From the NCBI RefSeq assembly GCF_003323745.1, contig NZ_QOIL01000004.1, positions 1 to 64,000 on the forward strand: a stretch of DNA of 64,000 bases, read 5' to 3'. A program made the translations under genes and the position numbers. Below, piece after piece: positions 1 through 10,254 of the stretch. The stretch's first letter is position 1. The number at the start of each line of letters is the position of its first letter. The notes beneath the pieces were generated by a model that did no database searches, was not told where the DNA came from, and saw nothing but the letters and a program-made list of their open reading frames with translations. Source of the DNA: Sphaerisporangium album. Its GTDB lineage: Bacteria > Actinomycetota > Actinomycetes > Streptosporangiales > Streptosporangiaceae.

Positions 1-122
1 CTGACCATCCACCGGGAGATCGACCTGGCCACTCACCGGGATTTCCGGTGACCACACCAGGAATTTTGATGGCCACCAGCCGGGAGAAATCTGGCCGCTC
101 AACTGGAGAACGGCGTGTCCGC
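1..122. repeat. Degenerate 22-24 bp tandem repeat, IS21-like element end
   Basis: About five imperfect units can be laid out head to tail. Each has a GGGA/GGAA core followed by TGGCCAC or a close variant, with breaks near 4, 33, 57, 79 and 103. IS21-family elements typically carry several such repeats at their ends, so this may be the right edge of an element whose genes lie to the left of the window. No transposase is visible here. Bases 11-29 also resemble the GEIDLAT-coding part of the serine recombinase near 14,000, so a recombinase relic is an alternative reading. Confidence 0.4.
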
Positions 123-133
123 TAGCATAACTC

Positions 134-3055
<2,922 letters not shown>

Positions 3056-3079
3056 AGGTGGGGCCAGCCCGTGTAGCAA

Positions 3080-3388
3080 CTGCGTACTTCGCCGTACTCA
3101 TTGATAAGGTTGTGAGGGAGACCTGGAAATAGAGAATAACACCAGGTCATAGCCGGGTAAGCAGGCTAGTGGACTGATAACCCTTGTAGCAGTACCGGCC
3201 AATCGGGCTCGTGCCGACGATGAGCGTTTCCGGTTGGACAGGGTGGCTGACGCGGAGCTTCTGTCGCGCGCAGGATCCTGTGCCTTCGAGTTCGACCACT
3301 CTCCGGTGAGGTTTCCACGGTACAAGGCGATGGTCGTCGCCCCTCGGGTTATGCGTGCGTCTGGTAGTGATCGCCAGGTCTCCTTGGT
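3080..3388. other. Intergenic region, no gene recognised
   Basis: Spacer between the divergent methyltransferase and toxin-antitoxin genes, visibly richer in A/T than the surrounding DNA. It should hold the methyltransferase promoter; a TATCAA hexamer on the minus strand near 3100 is a possible -10 but no -35 partner is convincing. Open frames crossing it do not look like real proteins. Confidence 0.4.
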
Positions 3389-3407
3389 GGTACCACAAAG
3401 TGGTACC
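3389..3407. promoter_or_regulatory. Perfect palindromic operator ahead of the antitoxin-doc operon
   Basis: GGTACCACAAAGTGGTACC has perfect 8-bp arms around a 3-bp centre and ends 9 bp before the antitoxin ATG. Toxin-antitoxin operons are commonly autoregulated by antitoxin binding to such sites. Confidence 0.75.
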
Positions 3408-3416
3408 GTCGACTGT

Positions 3417-3620
3417 ATGGCGGAGACACGGCTACGGCTTCCGGATGAGACGTATGAGCAGATCAAGCAGATCGCCAGTGGTGACGCCCAGAGCGTCAAC
3501 TCGGCGATGGTGGTCGCCATTGAGGAGTACATCGCCCGGCGGCGGCGAGAACGCTACCAGGCGATGGGCCGGAAGATCGCCGAGCGGGACCGGGAGTTGC
3601 TTGAGCGGCTCGCTCGGTGA
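3417..3620 (+). CDS. Antitoxin of a Doc toxin module (ribbon-helix-helix-like)
   Basis: A 67-residue protein expected to neutralise the toxin encoded next to it and to bind the palindrome upstream. The N-terminus (ETRLRLPDETYEQIKQIA) has the strand-then-helix pattern of ribbon-helix-helix proteins, and the C-terminus is a charged Arg/Glu helix. The ATG at 3417 is chosen because it sits just after the operator; further in-frame sequence upstream crosses the operator. Its stop overlaps the toxin's GTG. No strong Shine-Dalgarno is visible, so the mRNA may be leaderless or nearly so. Confidence 0.75.
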   Translation: MAETRLRLPDETYEQIKQIASGDAQSVNSAMVVAIEEYIARRRRERYQAMGRKIAERDRELLERLAR

Positions 3621-3991
3621 CCGTCTATCCGAGTACCGAGGATCTTCTCGCTTTGGCCGAGGCGGTCCTGCCAGAGGTCCTGCTCCGCGATGGTGGCCAA
3701 CTGCATGCTGCGGTGCTCCGCCCGCAGACCACCGTGTTCGGTGATGACGCCTATCCGGATCTGTGGGAGAAGGCGGCTGCCCTGATGCAGAGCATTCTGA
3801 TCGGGCATCCGCTGGTCGACGGTAACAAGCGACTCGGCTGGGCGGCGGCCGTTGCCTTCTTGGAGGACAACGGGGAGGTCCTGGAGTACCGGGACGTGGA
3901 CGAAGCCGAAAGAGTGGTCATCGCCGTGACGACGGGGGAGTTGGAGGACATCCCTGACCTGGCGCAGCGGCTCCGCAAGCTACGCGGGTGA
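3617..3991 (+). CDS. doc: Doc-family (Fic fold) death-on-curing toxin
   Basis: The Fic-fold motif HPLVDGNKRLG matches the Doc form of HxFx(D/A)GNKR. Known Doc proteins phosphorylate EF-Tu and stop translation. At 124 residues it has normal Doc length, with the loop LHAAVLRPQTTVFG typical of these toxins. The GTG start overlaps the antitoxin TGA (GTGA), so the two are translationally coupled. The last codons (from 3978) lie at the start of a sequence block that is repeated near 16,862, ahead of another MsrA-tail copy. Confidence 0.88.
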   Translation: MTVYPSTEDLLALAEAVLPEVLLRDGGQLHAAVLRPQTTVFGDDAYPDLWEKAAALMQSILIGHPLVDGNKRLGWAAAVAFLEDNGEVLEYRDVDEAERVVIAVTTGELEDIPDLAQRLRKLRG

Positions 3992-4168
3992 AGACCGGCG
4001 AACAGATGACGCGATCGCCATCTGGTGCCTGAAGTGAATCTCTACCACCAGCAGTACTTGTACAAAGTGCCGAACGGCTACTGCGGCCTCGGCGGCACCA
4101 ACGTCAAGCTGGGTGACCCGTCCGAGTGGGCCGCCTGCCAGACGGGCCTGGTCCCGGCCGACGAGTAG
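3978..4168 (+). repeat. MsrA-tail repeat, copy A
   Basis: The frame from 4043 to the TAG at 4166 encodes 41 residues beginning [18 protein letters not shown], the conserved C-terminus of peptide-methionine sulfoxide reductase A, with no MsrA body upstream. It then reads a segment containing GDPS and ends in CQTGL, where MsrA normally has a short SCPxGL. The 65 bp before it (3978-4042) match 16,862-16,926 ungapped with 9 mismatches by eye. It follows the doc toxin on the same strand. Confidence 0.8.
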
Positions 4169-4200
4169 TTTTACAGATCTCGCTGTACGGCTCGCGCTCA

Positions 4201-4428
4201 ACTCCTGGGCGTGAGCCGTCCGGCTATCCGGCCCCGTTCGGCGAGCGGGAGGGGCTCCGTATCGCCGGTGCGGTCGCTGCGATCTCGGGTTCGGCCGCGG
4301 TCGCGCTTCCGTGGACGACCGGTACCGGCGGGCCGACGGTGGCGCTGGAGCAGCTCGGGTACGCTCTCCACTTGCCGATCATGATCTGGTGCGGGGCGCT
4401 GGGCTGGCGGTACCTGTTACCTGCGTGA
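4201..4428 (+). pseudogene. Fragment of a small membrane protein
   Basis: An open frame between the first MsrA-tail copy and the second toxin-antitoxin module. From about 4250 it reads two hydrophobic stretches separated by a polar loop (AGAVAAISGSAAVALPW and LGYALHLPIMIWCGALGW). It looks like the C-terminal part of an integral membrane protein. No start codon with a ribosome site or N-terminal part is evident, so it is called a fragment. Family unknown. Confidence 0.35.
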
Positions 4429-4563
4429 CCGGTGCCCGTGAGCCTGTATGTCCTTCTGCTTGGGCGGCCCTGAGCGAGGCACCGCTGGGCCATCGACGGT
4501 AACCGATGTCGAGCCAGGTGACCTCTTCAACCGGTTGGGCGATCGAGGTACTCGGTTCGACGA

Positions 4564-4592
4564 TTGCTCTTCTGTATAGCTATCTGCATAGT
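4564..4592 (+). promoter_or_regulatory. Promoter of the yefM-relE type operon, leaderless configuration
   Basis: TTGCTC (4564-4569) and CATAGT (4587-4592) are 17 bp apart and the ATG follows 6 bp later, so transcription would begin at or next to the start codon. An ATAGCTAT palindrome (4576-4583) lies in the spacer, a likely antitoxin-binding site. Confidence 0.55.
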
Positions 4593-4598
4593 TTGTGT

Positions 4599-4910
4599 AT
4601 GACTGTTCTCCAGGATGCAACCGAACTCACGGTCACAGAGGCCGCGCAGCGGGGTGTGGCTCGACTGGTGGCTGATGCGGAACAGGGGACGGATCTGGTG
4701 GTGACCCGTCGGCATCAGCCGGTCGCGGCAGTCGTGAGTATGCGGCGTCTCAACGAGTTGGAAGAGGCCGCAGCCGATCTGCGTGATCTGGCGTTGGTTC
4801 TTGTACGGTCGGCGACCGACAGCGGTCGGCGGACGACGATCGACGACGTACTCTCCGCTTTCGGGCATACTCGTGAGTCGCTGGCCGCGCTCCCGGAGGA
4901 CGACGAGTAG
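4599..4910 (+). CDS. Phd/YefM-family antitoxin
   Basis: A 103-residue protein whose N-terminal half has the YefM/Phd pattern: TELTVTEAAQRGVARLV, then a beta hairpin with VVTRRHQPVAAVVS. The acidic C-terminus (LPEDDE) would be the toxin-neutralising tail. It is expected to bind the RelE-like toxin encoded 2 bp downstream and to repress the shared promoter. The ATG at 4599 is preferred over an upstream in-frame ATG at 4506, which would span the promoter. Confidence 0.8.
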   Translation: MTVLQDATELTVTEAAQRGVARLVADAEQGTDLVVTRRHQPVAAVVSMRRLNELEEAAADLRDLALVLVRSATDSGRRTTIDDVLSAFGHTRESLAALPEDDE

Positions 4911-4912
4911 CG

Positions 4913-5431
4913 TTGTCCGAAGTCGTATTCACCGACCCGGCCGTTGACGATCTCCGCAGGATCGGTCCGGACGCAGTGCCCGAAGTTCTGAAGAAGATCC
5001 TCTTGCTGCTGGAGAACCCCGAGGCCGGCTACCCGTTGGGCGGGGAACTGACCGGCTTTCGCAAGCTTGTCGTCGGTCGGAACACCTGGCGAATCGTTTA
5101 CCGGATCGCCGATGACAAGGCGGTTGTGATCTGTGAGATCTGGGCCGTTGGAGAAAGGGCCGATGCCGAGGTCTACGCCGAAGCCAAGGCCCGAGTACGG
5201 GCGGTCGGTAACTCGCGTCCCGACGTCGTCCGTCTTGGGACGGTGATCGAGCGCCTCGGGACCCTGACCGATCACATCCACATCGAAGCGACGCCTATGC
5301 GAGAGCCCGTTCCTGACTGGCTCGCCGAACGACTGATCTACACGGTGGGCCTGGCCCGCGAGGACGTGGCAGCACTCGACCTGGAACAAGCCGTCGATCT
5401 TTGGACGGAGTTCCGCTTGAGGGCGCGTTAG
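4913..5431 (+). CDS. RelE/ParE-type toxin with a C-terminal extension
   Basis: The first ~95 residues follow the RelE/ParE fold pattern (FTDPAVDDLRRI, GGELTGFRKLVVG, WRIVYRIADDKAVVICEIWAVG). Members of this family cleave mRNA at the ribosome or inhibit gyrase; which applies is not visible. The TTG start at 4913 has a GGAGGA site about 14 nt upstream inside the antitoxin gene. At 172 residues it is nearly twice the usual length. The extra ~75 residues form a separate, mostly helical segment of unknown role. Confidence 0.75.
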   Translation: MSEVVFTDPAVDDLRRIGPDAVPEVLKKILLLLENPEAGYPLGGELTGFRKLVVGRNTWRIVYRIADDKAVVICEIWAVGERADAEVYAEAKARVRAVGNSRPDVVRLGTVIERLGTLTDHIHIEATPMREPVPDWLAERLIYTVGLAREDVAALDLEQAVDLWTEFRLRAR

Positions 5432-5486
5432 CCGATAGCTGTCACTCGTAGGCTGGAATGCCTATGCCGGGGGCCATCTGATGCTG

Positions 5487-5560
5487 GGTCACTGCGGCAT
5501 CGGTGGCACCGGTGTCAACGCGGGTGACCCTTCGGAGGAGTAGCCGGGATTGCTGAGATC
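5487..5560 (+). repeat. MsrA-tail repeat, copy B (internally deleted)
   Basis: The frame reads GHCGIGGTGVNAGDPSEE and stops at 5543. The DNA that follows (GGGATTGCTGAG) matches the end of copy D. Relative to D, about 36 bp are missing between two CTTC-containing sites, consistent with deletion by slippage. The YHQQYLYK part is absent. It lies 55 bp after the RelE-like toxin gene. Confidence 0.7.
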
Positions 5561-5574
5561 TCCGGCAGGTGGTT

Positions 5575-5826
5575 TCAGGCCTGCTCGAAGGTCTCGTTCT
5601 TGTCCTGGGCCACGAAGGAGCCTATGCCCGGGATGGTGATGATGAGGCCGTCTTCGCGAAGCTTGGCGGTCACTTTGCGGATGGTCACGCGGGCGACGCC
5701 GAACTCGCCTTCCATCTGGACCTCGGAGATGAGGTAGCGGGGCGGGTACTCGCCCGACTCGACGCGTGCGCGTACGACCTCGTAGATCTGCACCCACTTG
5801 GGTCGCGTCGGGTCGTAGTTGATCAC
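5575..5826 (-). CDS. Short GntR-family transcriptional regulator
   Basis: An 83-residue single-domain winged-helix protein with the GntR pattern: IYEVVRARVESGEYPP, FGVARVTIRKVTAKLREDG, and the wing IPGIGSFVA. No effector-binding domain is present, as in many small GntR proteins of actinomycete mobile DNA. The GTG at 5826 is chosen because a perfect 16-bp palindrome sits 9-24 bp upstream, suggesting autoregulation. It is encoded convergently with the toxin module. Confidence 0.75.
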   Translation of the reverse strand: MINYDPTRPKWVQIYEVVRARVESGEYPPRYLISEVQMEGEFGVARVTIRKVTAKLREDGLIITIPGIGSFVAQDKNETFEQA

Positions 5827-5834
5827 TCGGCAAC

Positions 5835-5850
5835 GTTGCTGTACAGCAAC
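5835..5850. promoter_or_regulatory. Perfect 16-bp palindrome, likely operator of the GntR gene
   Basis: GTTGCTGTACAGCAAC is fully self-complementary and lies just upstream of the GntR start. No other gene starts nearby. Confidence 0.7.
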
Positions 5851-5953
5851 CTGGTCCGATGACCCGCCCTCGTAATTCGGCGCCAAGCGGCAAGTACCTG
5901 AAGTGTGCACTTGCCACAACAGAATTCGGGAGTCTTACGGCATGTTGGTCGCG

Positions 5954-6850
5954 TCAGATGCTCTCGATCGGATCGGAGGCCTGCCCGCTGTTCTCCTCGT
6001 GCGAGGCCTTGTGTTGTGAGGCCGGCACCACGATCTGTTCGGTGTCCTTGTTACGAGTCACCCAGAGATAGACCAGCGCGCCGATGAACAGCACGATCGA
6101 GGTCCACTGGTTGATCCGCAGCCCCAGGAGCGTCACCGCGTGGTCGACTCCGCCCACCGGGTCGATCCGCAGCCCCTCGATCCAGAACCGCCCGAACGTG
6201 TAGCCGGCGACGTAGAGGGCGAACAGGCGGCCGTGGCGCAGCGTGAACCGCCTGCCGACCAGGATCAGTCCGAAACCGAGCGCCGCGTCCCACAGCGACT
6301 CGTACAGGAACGTCGGGTGGTAGAGCACCCCTGGCTCGCCGCCGTGCGCCTTGTCGATCTCCAGGCCCCACGGCAACGTGGTCGGACTGCCGTACAGCTC
6401 CTGGTTGAACCAGTTGCCCCAGCGGGCGATCGCCTGCCCGAATGCGATGCTGGGCGCGACCGTGTCGGCCACGGCGCCCAAAGACAGCCCCCGGCGGCGG
6501 CAGGCCAGCCACATGCCCACACCTCCCAGGGCGACCGCGCCCCAGATGCTGAGCCCGCCTTCCCAGATGAACAGCGCCCGGTAGGGCTCCTTGATCGCGC
6601 GCGGGCCGAAGTAGGTCTGCCAGTCGGTGATGACGTGGTAGAGGCGAGCGCCGATCAGGCCGAAGATCACTGCAGGGACCGCGATGTCGCTGATCGTGCC
6701 CTTCTCGCCGCCGCGGGCGCGCCAGCGGCGCTCGCTGAGCCAAATGCCGAAGACGATCGCGAGGACGAAGCACAATGCGTAGGCCCGGATCGGGATGAAT
6801 CCGAGATACCAGACCCCTTCGGAAGGGCTGGGAATCGAGGCAAGGGGCAT
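5954..6850 (-). CDS. lgt: Prolipoprotein diacylglyceryl transferase
   Basis: Transfers diacylglycerol from phosphatidylglycerol to the lipobox cysteine of prolipoproteins in the cytoplasmic membrane. The Lgt signature is clear: GLIGARLYHVITDW, then ARWGNWFNQELYGSPT, then HPTFLYESLWD and GRFWIEGLRIDP, across about seven hydrophobic segments. From the ATG at 6850 the protein is 298 residues, normal length. In actinobacteria the housekeeping lgt usually lies near trp genes; here it sits alone in an island of toxin and recombinase fragments, so it is likely a second copy. Lipoproteins elsewhere in the window (such as the one at 56,665) are possible substrates. Confidence 0.93.
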   Translation of the reverse strand: MPLASIPSPSEGVWYLGFIPIRAYALCFVLAIVFGIWLSERRWRARGGEKGTISDIAVPAVIFGLIGARLYHVITDWQTYFGPRAIKEPYRALFIWEGGLSIWGAVALGGVGMWLACRRRGLSLGAVADTVAPSIAFGQAIARWGNWFNQELYGSPTTLPWGLEIDKAHGGEPGVLYHPTFLYESLWDAALGFGLILVGRRFTLRHGRLFALYVAGYTFGRFWIEGLRIDPVGGVDHAVTLLGLRINQWTSIVLFIGALVYLWVTRNKDTEQIVVPASQHKASHEENSGQASDPIESI

Positions 6851-7029
6851 GCCGGTGAGGCTAGTCAACGTGAGGCCACTTGGCCGCCTTCGTGACCTGA
6901 TCGCGAACCTTTTGCGACGTGACGCGGCATGAACGAACCGATGCAGCATTCGACGGCGGCCTCGATACCGTCCTCGGCCGTGCTGGGCTTGCTACCAGAA
7001 ACGCCGTCCCGAAGCCGGCGACGGCCATC

Positions 7030-7185
7030 GCCTCGCGCCTGGAGCCCGCGCCGCGAGTACACGTCAGCGACCTGCCGGCCTCGGCGCTCGACCAGCGCCC
7101 GACGGTCGGCTTCCTGGCGGGCGACGTCCAGTACGGCACCCGCACGATCCTGGCTGATATGGCAGTAGATCGCAGTCCTTTGGGG
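7030..7185 (-). pseudogene. Serine recombinase, N-terminal fragment
   Basis: Reads RTAIYCHISQDRAG, then VARQEADRRALVERRG and VADVY, closely matching the N-terminus of the recombinase at 13,738-14,328, including the catalytic-serine region ISQDR. After VADVY the similarity ends. Its 5' end abuts the truncated VapC frame at about 7190, marking a recombination junction. Confidence 0.7.
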
Positions 7186-7189
7186 CCCG

Positions 7190-7405
7190 GTGACCTTGGT
7201 CGATCTCACAGACGGCGATCTCCAGCGCATGAGCCTCCTGGTGGAGGCCTACGCCGGCCTCCTTCTGGGTGCTGTGGACGCCTCCGTCATAGCCGTGGCT
7301 GAACGCTTGGGCATCACAGAGGTGGCCACCCTTGATCGCCGTCACTTCACAGTCGTCCGCCCTTGGCACACCACGGCACTCGTATTGCTACCTGAGACAC
7401 CCTGA
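7190..7405 (+). pseudogene. VapC-type PIN toxin, C-terminal fragment
   Basis: Reads LGAVDASVIAVAERLGITEVATLDRRHF, broken here as LGAVDASVIAVAERL followed by ATLDRRHFTVV: the C-terminal half of a PIN-domain ribonuclease with two of its acidic residues. The N-terminal half with the first catalytic Asp is missing, and no VapB antitoxin precedes it. The missing part is replaced by the oppositely oriented recombinase fragment. It ends about 65 bp before MsrA-tail copy C. Confidence 0.7.
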
Positions 7406-7472
7406 GCTCCGACGGCTCCCTACTCCAGGGCTCCGCCGATGCACGGCGGTCTATTGCCTGAGGCGAACCAGC

Positions 7473-7595
7473 TACCACCAGCAATATCTATAGAAAGTGC
7501 CCAACGGCTACTGCTGCATCGGCGGCACCAATGTCAACGCAGGCGGCCCATCTGCGTGATGTCCTACTGGGCTGACGACCTCTTCGGAGGAGTAG
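7473..7595 (+). repeat. MsrA-tail repeat, copy C (with stop codons)
   Basis: In the MsrA frame it reads YHQQYL, stop, KVPNGYCCIGGTNVNAG, GPSA, stop, CPTGLTTSSEE, stop at 7593. The same stretch in copy D has no stops, so C is a decayed relative with the same insert. It lies downstream of the VapC fragment on the same strand. Confidence 0.75.
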
Positions 7596-7826
7596 TCCTG
7601 AAGATGAGACCTTCGGCGGCTTCGGCTGCTCGGGGTCTCTTGCGAATCCGCTGATCATGCGCCGCGTGCAGCTGGGGTCGTCGGCGGCGATGAGCGCCGC
7701 CGCGAATGGTTGTAACCAGATCTTGATGGGTTCCAGATTCGGCTGGCGGACAGCCATTCGTAGGTGTTCAAGACGGCTTTCCAGCGGATGACCCAGCGGG
7801 GACACTCTGTCCCCTCCGATCACCAT
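7596..7826 (-). CDS. Possible small protein or fragment of unknown function
   Basis: A minus-strand frame beginning with ATG at 7826 (MVIGGDRV) gives a plausible helical stretch around LEHLRMAVRQPNLEPIKIW and then runs without a stop into the antisense of copy C. Composition is unlike its neighbours and no family is recognised. It could equally be a non-coding remnant. Confidence 0.2.
7798..7814. repeat. Inverted repeat GGGGACA/TGTCCCC
   Basis: Perfect 7-bp arms around CTC, located between copy C and the peptidase terminator, overlapping the start of the doubtful frame above. It could be a protein-binding site or a second small hairpin behind the peptidase gene. Confidence 0.35.
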
Positions 7827-7829
7827 GGT

Positions 7830-7874
7830 CCGGCCGGGGAGCGGGGCACGATGCCGGCTCCGTTCCCCGGCCGG
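7830..7874 (-). terminator. Terminator of the M28 peptidase gene
   Basis: CCGGCCGGGGA and TCCCCGGCCGG form an 11-bp perfect stem beginning 13 bp beyond the peptidase stop codon. Confidence 0.75.
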
Positions 7875-7887
7875 GGTCGTATCGCGG

Positions 7888-10140
7888 TTACTTCAGGCTG
7901 ATAGTGGTGAAGTGGCTGCTGCCGTCATTGAGCGTCAGCTCGAACGTACGGCAGGTGCCGGACCAGCTCTTGTCGGTCTTCCATACGTAGCTGTACTGAC
8001 CATCTTCGTAGCTGAGCTTCGAGTTCCCGGGGCCGCTGGTCGGCTCGGACGCACCGGTCGCCTTCCCGGTGTCGCAGGACACCGGCTGGGAGACCGGGTA
8101 GCCGGCGGCGATGACGCCCAGGCCGCGGTTACCGCCGAGACCGAACTTGATCGGTACGGCGCTGTTGGCCTTGCCGTTCATCGTCTCCGGGAAGTAGGCC
8201 TTCCAGGGATAGACGACCTGGTAGGTGACCTTCTTGTCGGTTGCGTTGCCGGCCTTGTCGGTGGCGTTCACGGTGAACTCGTGGAAGCCCACGGTGGAGG
8301 TGTCGAGCGCGCTGCCGTCGGGCACCGTGCCGACACAGGTGGCAACCCCGGCCAGGTTGTCATCGCACCGGTAGGACGCGGTCGCGGCCGTCCCGAGCTC
8401 GAAGACCGCGCCATCGGTGGGCCTGGTGAGGGAGATCGTCGGCTTCGTGAGGTCGACGGTCATCTTCACCGCCTGGTCACCGGCGATCGACACACCCCGC
8501 TCGTTCGCCACCCGGCCGTCGACGGTGGTGGTGAAGTCACAGGTGGCGTGCGGGAGCACCGCCTGCAGCCGGCCGTCGGCGCCGGTGGTGCCCAGGTCAC
8601 GCAGACCGTTGCCGCAGTCGGCCCGTACCGGCGCCCCGGCCAGCGGCTGATCGCCGTCGGAGACCGCGGACACCGTCACCGCGTTCAGCGCGTTGTGCGC
8701 CACCGCGCCGCCCACGACGTCAAGGGTGACCTGCAGCCGCTCGGGGCTGATGTTGTCCATCGTGTCCGTCGGCTTGTGGTACTGCGGCTCGGTGACGTAC
8801 GTCCCACCGGTCGGACCGCAGACGGCCGGCGGGGCCGGCGGGCGGTAGTCGAGCCAGATGAACAGCGAGGACGGGATGCCCACGTCGAAAAACGCCTGGT
8901 GGTCGCTCTGCCCGAGCCTGCAGTTGCGCAGTCCGTCGAAACCGACGCGCGCGCCCGCGTTGTACGCCTCTTGGACCACGTAGTTCGACTGGCCGTTCGG
9001 GGTCAGCGCCCACAGCCGGGCCGGCTCGTACGGCGTGCCGACCATGTCCATCTGCCACTCGCCGACGAACCGCGCCTTCTCCGCCGCGGTCAGCGTGTTG
9101 ACGTACGCCCTCGCGCCGAGGAGGCCGCCCTCCTCACCGCCGAAGCCGCCGATCCGCAGTTCCTTGTCCAGCGGGTACTGGCTGAGGACCCGGGCGATCT
9201 CCAGGGAGACGCCGTTGCCCGAGGCGTCGTCGTGGGCGCCGGGGGCACCCAGCACCGAGTCGATGTGCGCGCCGACCATGACGATCGGAGCCTTGGTGCC
9301 GTCCGGGTCGCCGACCGCGTGCCGGATGCCGATGACGTTGGTGCCCATCGGGTTCACGTACTGGTTGGTCGTGACCCGCAGCGTCAGCGGGCCCTTGTCC
9401 AGAAGGCTCTTGATCCAGGTGGAGTGCGCGCTGCCGCCGCCCATCACCGGGATGTTCGGCTGGGCCGTGGTGAGCGTGAACGACGGCGGCGCGTTGTTGC
9501 CGGTCGCGTAGGCCAGGATGACCGCGACCGCGCCCTGGCTCGCCGCGTTGATCACGGCGGTGTTGCGGACCGACGCGGTGGTGCTGTAGTCCATCAGAAC
9601 GATCTTGCCCGCGGTGTCGGCGGGGAAGTCCGCGGCGGACTGGCCGGTCTTGGCGTAGACGACCTGTCCCTCCACCGCGGCGTCATTGCCAGTGAACTTC
9701 GCGCTGGTCGACGCGGCCATCTGCCAGTTCGGTCCTCCCGGCAGGTCGGCGTTCGGGGACGTGACCTTCGCGACGTTCTTGGTCGAGACCGGGCCCCATG
9801 ACTGAAGGGTCACATCGAAGCCGTAGGACTTCAGGATGCCGCCGATGTACTCCGCGCCCTCCCGCTCCTGTGGCGTGCCGTTCAGCCGCGGGCCGATGTT
9901 CACGGCGAGTTGCCGAATATGGTTGACGGAGTTGGCTGAGTCGAACTGGTCGATGATCTCGTGGTCATAGTCCTTCAGCAGTGCGCTGGTCGCAGCGGCC
10001 GTCAGACCCGCGCCTGACGATCCCTGGGCCGGGACACCGCCGATGGCGGCGGACACGGTTCCGAGGGCCAGCGCCGCCGCCAAGCCGCCGACGACGGTAA
10101 GTCGCCTGAGCCGACGGGGATGATCGAATGAACTCCCCAC
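7888..10140 (-). CDS. Secreted M28-family zinc aminopeptidase with C-terminal accessory domains
   Basis: Extracellular peptidase removing N-terminal residues from peptides. From the GTG at 10140 (AGGGAG ribosome site) there is a signal peptide (LTVVGGLAAALALGTVSA), a PA-like insert, then the M28 zinc site: GAHIDSVLGAPGAHDDASGNG read as GAHIDS and GAHDDASGNG, GGEEGGLLGA, and a later LGQSDHQAFF. After about residue 490 come a carboxypeptidase-regulatory-like segment, a beta-sandwich repeat (PTISLTRPTDGAVF) and a terminal domain with VPIKFGLGGN and WSGTCRTFELTL. The total of 750 residues is longer than simple M28 enzymes because of these domains. Single gene with its own promoter and terminator. 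Confidence 0.9.
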   Translation of the reverse strand: MGSSFDHPRRLRRLTVVGGLAAALALGTVSAAIGGVPAQGSSGAGLTAAATSALLKDYDHEIIDQFDSANSVNHIRQLAVNIGPRLNGTPQEREGAEYIGGILKSYGFDVTLQSWGPVSTKNVAKVTSPNADLPGGPNWQMAASTSAKFTGNDAAVEGQVVYAKTGQSAADFPADTAGKIVLMDYSTTASVRNTAVINAASQGAVAVILAYATGNNAPPSFTLTTAQPNIPVMGGGSAHSTWIKSLLDKGPLTLRVTTNQYVNPMGTNVIGIRHAVGDPDGTKAPIVMVGAHIDSVLGAPGAHDDASGNGVSLEIARVLSQYPLDKELRIGGFGGEEGGLLGARAYVNTLTAAEKARFVGEWQMDMVGTPYEPARLWALTPNGQSNYVVQEAYNAGARVGFDGLRNCRLGQSDHQAFFDVGIPSSLFIWLDYRPPAPPAVCGPTGGTYVTEPQYHKPTDTMDNISPERLQVTLDVVGGAVAHNALNAVTVSAVSDGDQPLAGAPVRADCGNGLRDLGTTGADGRLQAVLPHATCDFTTTVDGRVANERGVSIAGDQAVKMTVDLTKPTISLTRPTDGAVFELGTAATASYRCDDNLAGVATCVGTVPDGSALDTSTVGFHEFTVNATDKAGNATDKKVTYQVVYPWKAYFPETMNGKANSAVPIKFGLGGNRGLGVIAAGYPVSQPVSCDTGKATGASEPTSGPGNSKLSYEDGQYSYVWKTDKSWSGTCRTFELTLNDGSSHFTTISLK

Positions 10141-10224
10141 AGAGGAACTCCCTGGTACTGGCGGACGCGGAGGTCCGCGTGGCGTCCTCGTCCTTGGGTC
10201 GCAAGGGGAGGACAAGGTTCGCGA

Positions 10225-10254
10225 TTAGTACCAGGATGGTAAAATAAGTGTCAA
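10225..10254 (-). promoter_or_regulatory. Promoter of the M28 peptidase gene
   Basis: On the minus strand TTGACA (10254-10249) and TACTAA (10230-10225) are 18 bp apart. This gives a leader of about 75 nt before the GTG at 10140. A perfect -35 is notable in this GC-rich DNA. Confidence 0.65.

Noticed and set aside
7825-9801. A 658-codon plus-strand open frame opposite the M28 peptidase
   Set aside because: Same GC3 artefact; the minus strand encodes a clear M28 enzyme with signal peptide, promoter and terminator.
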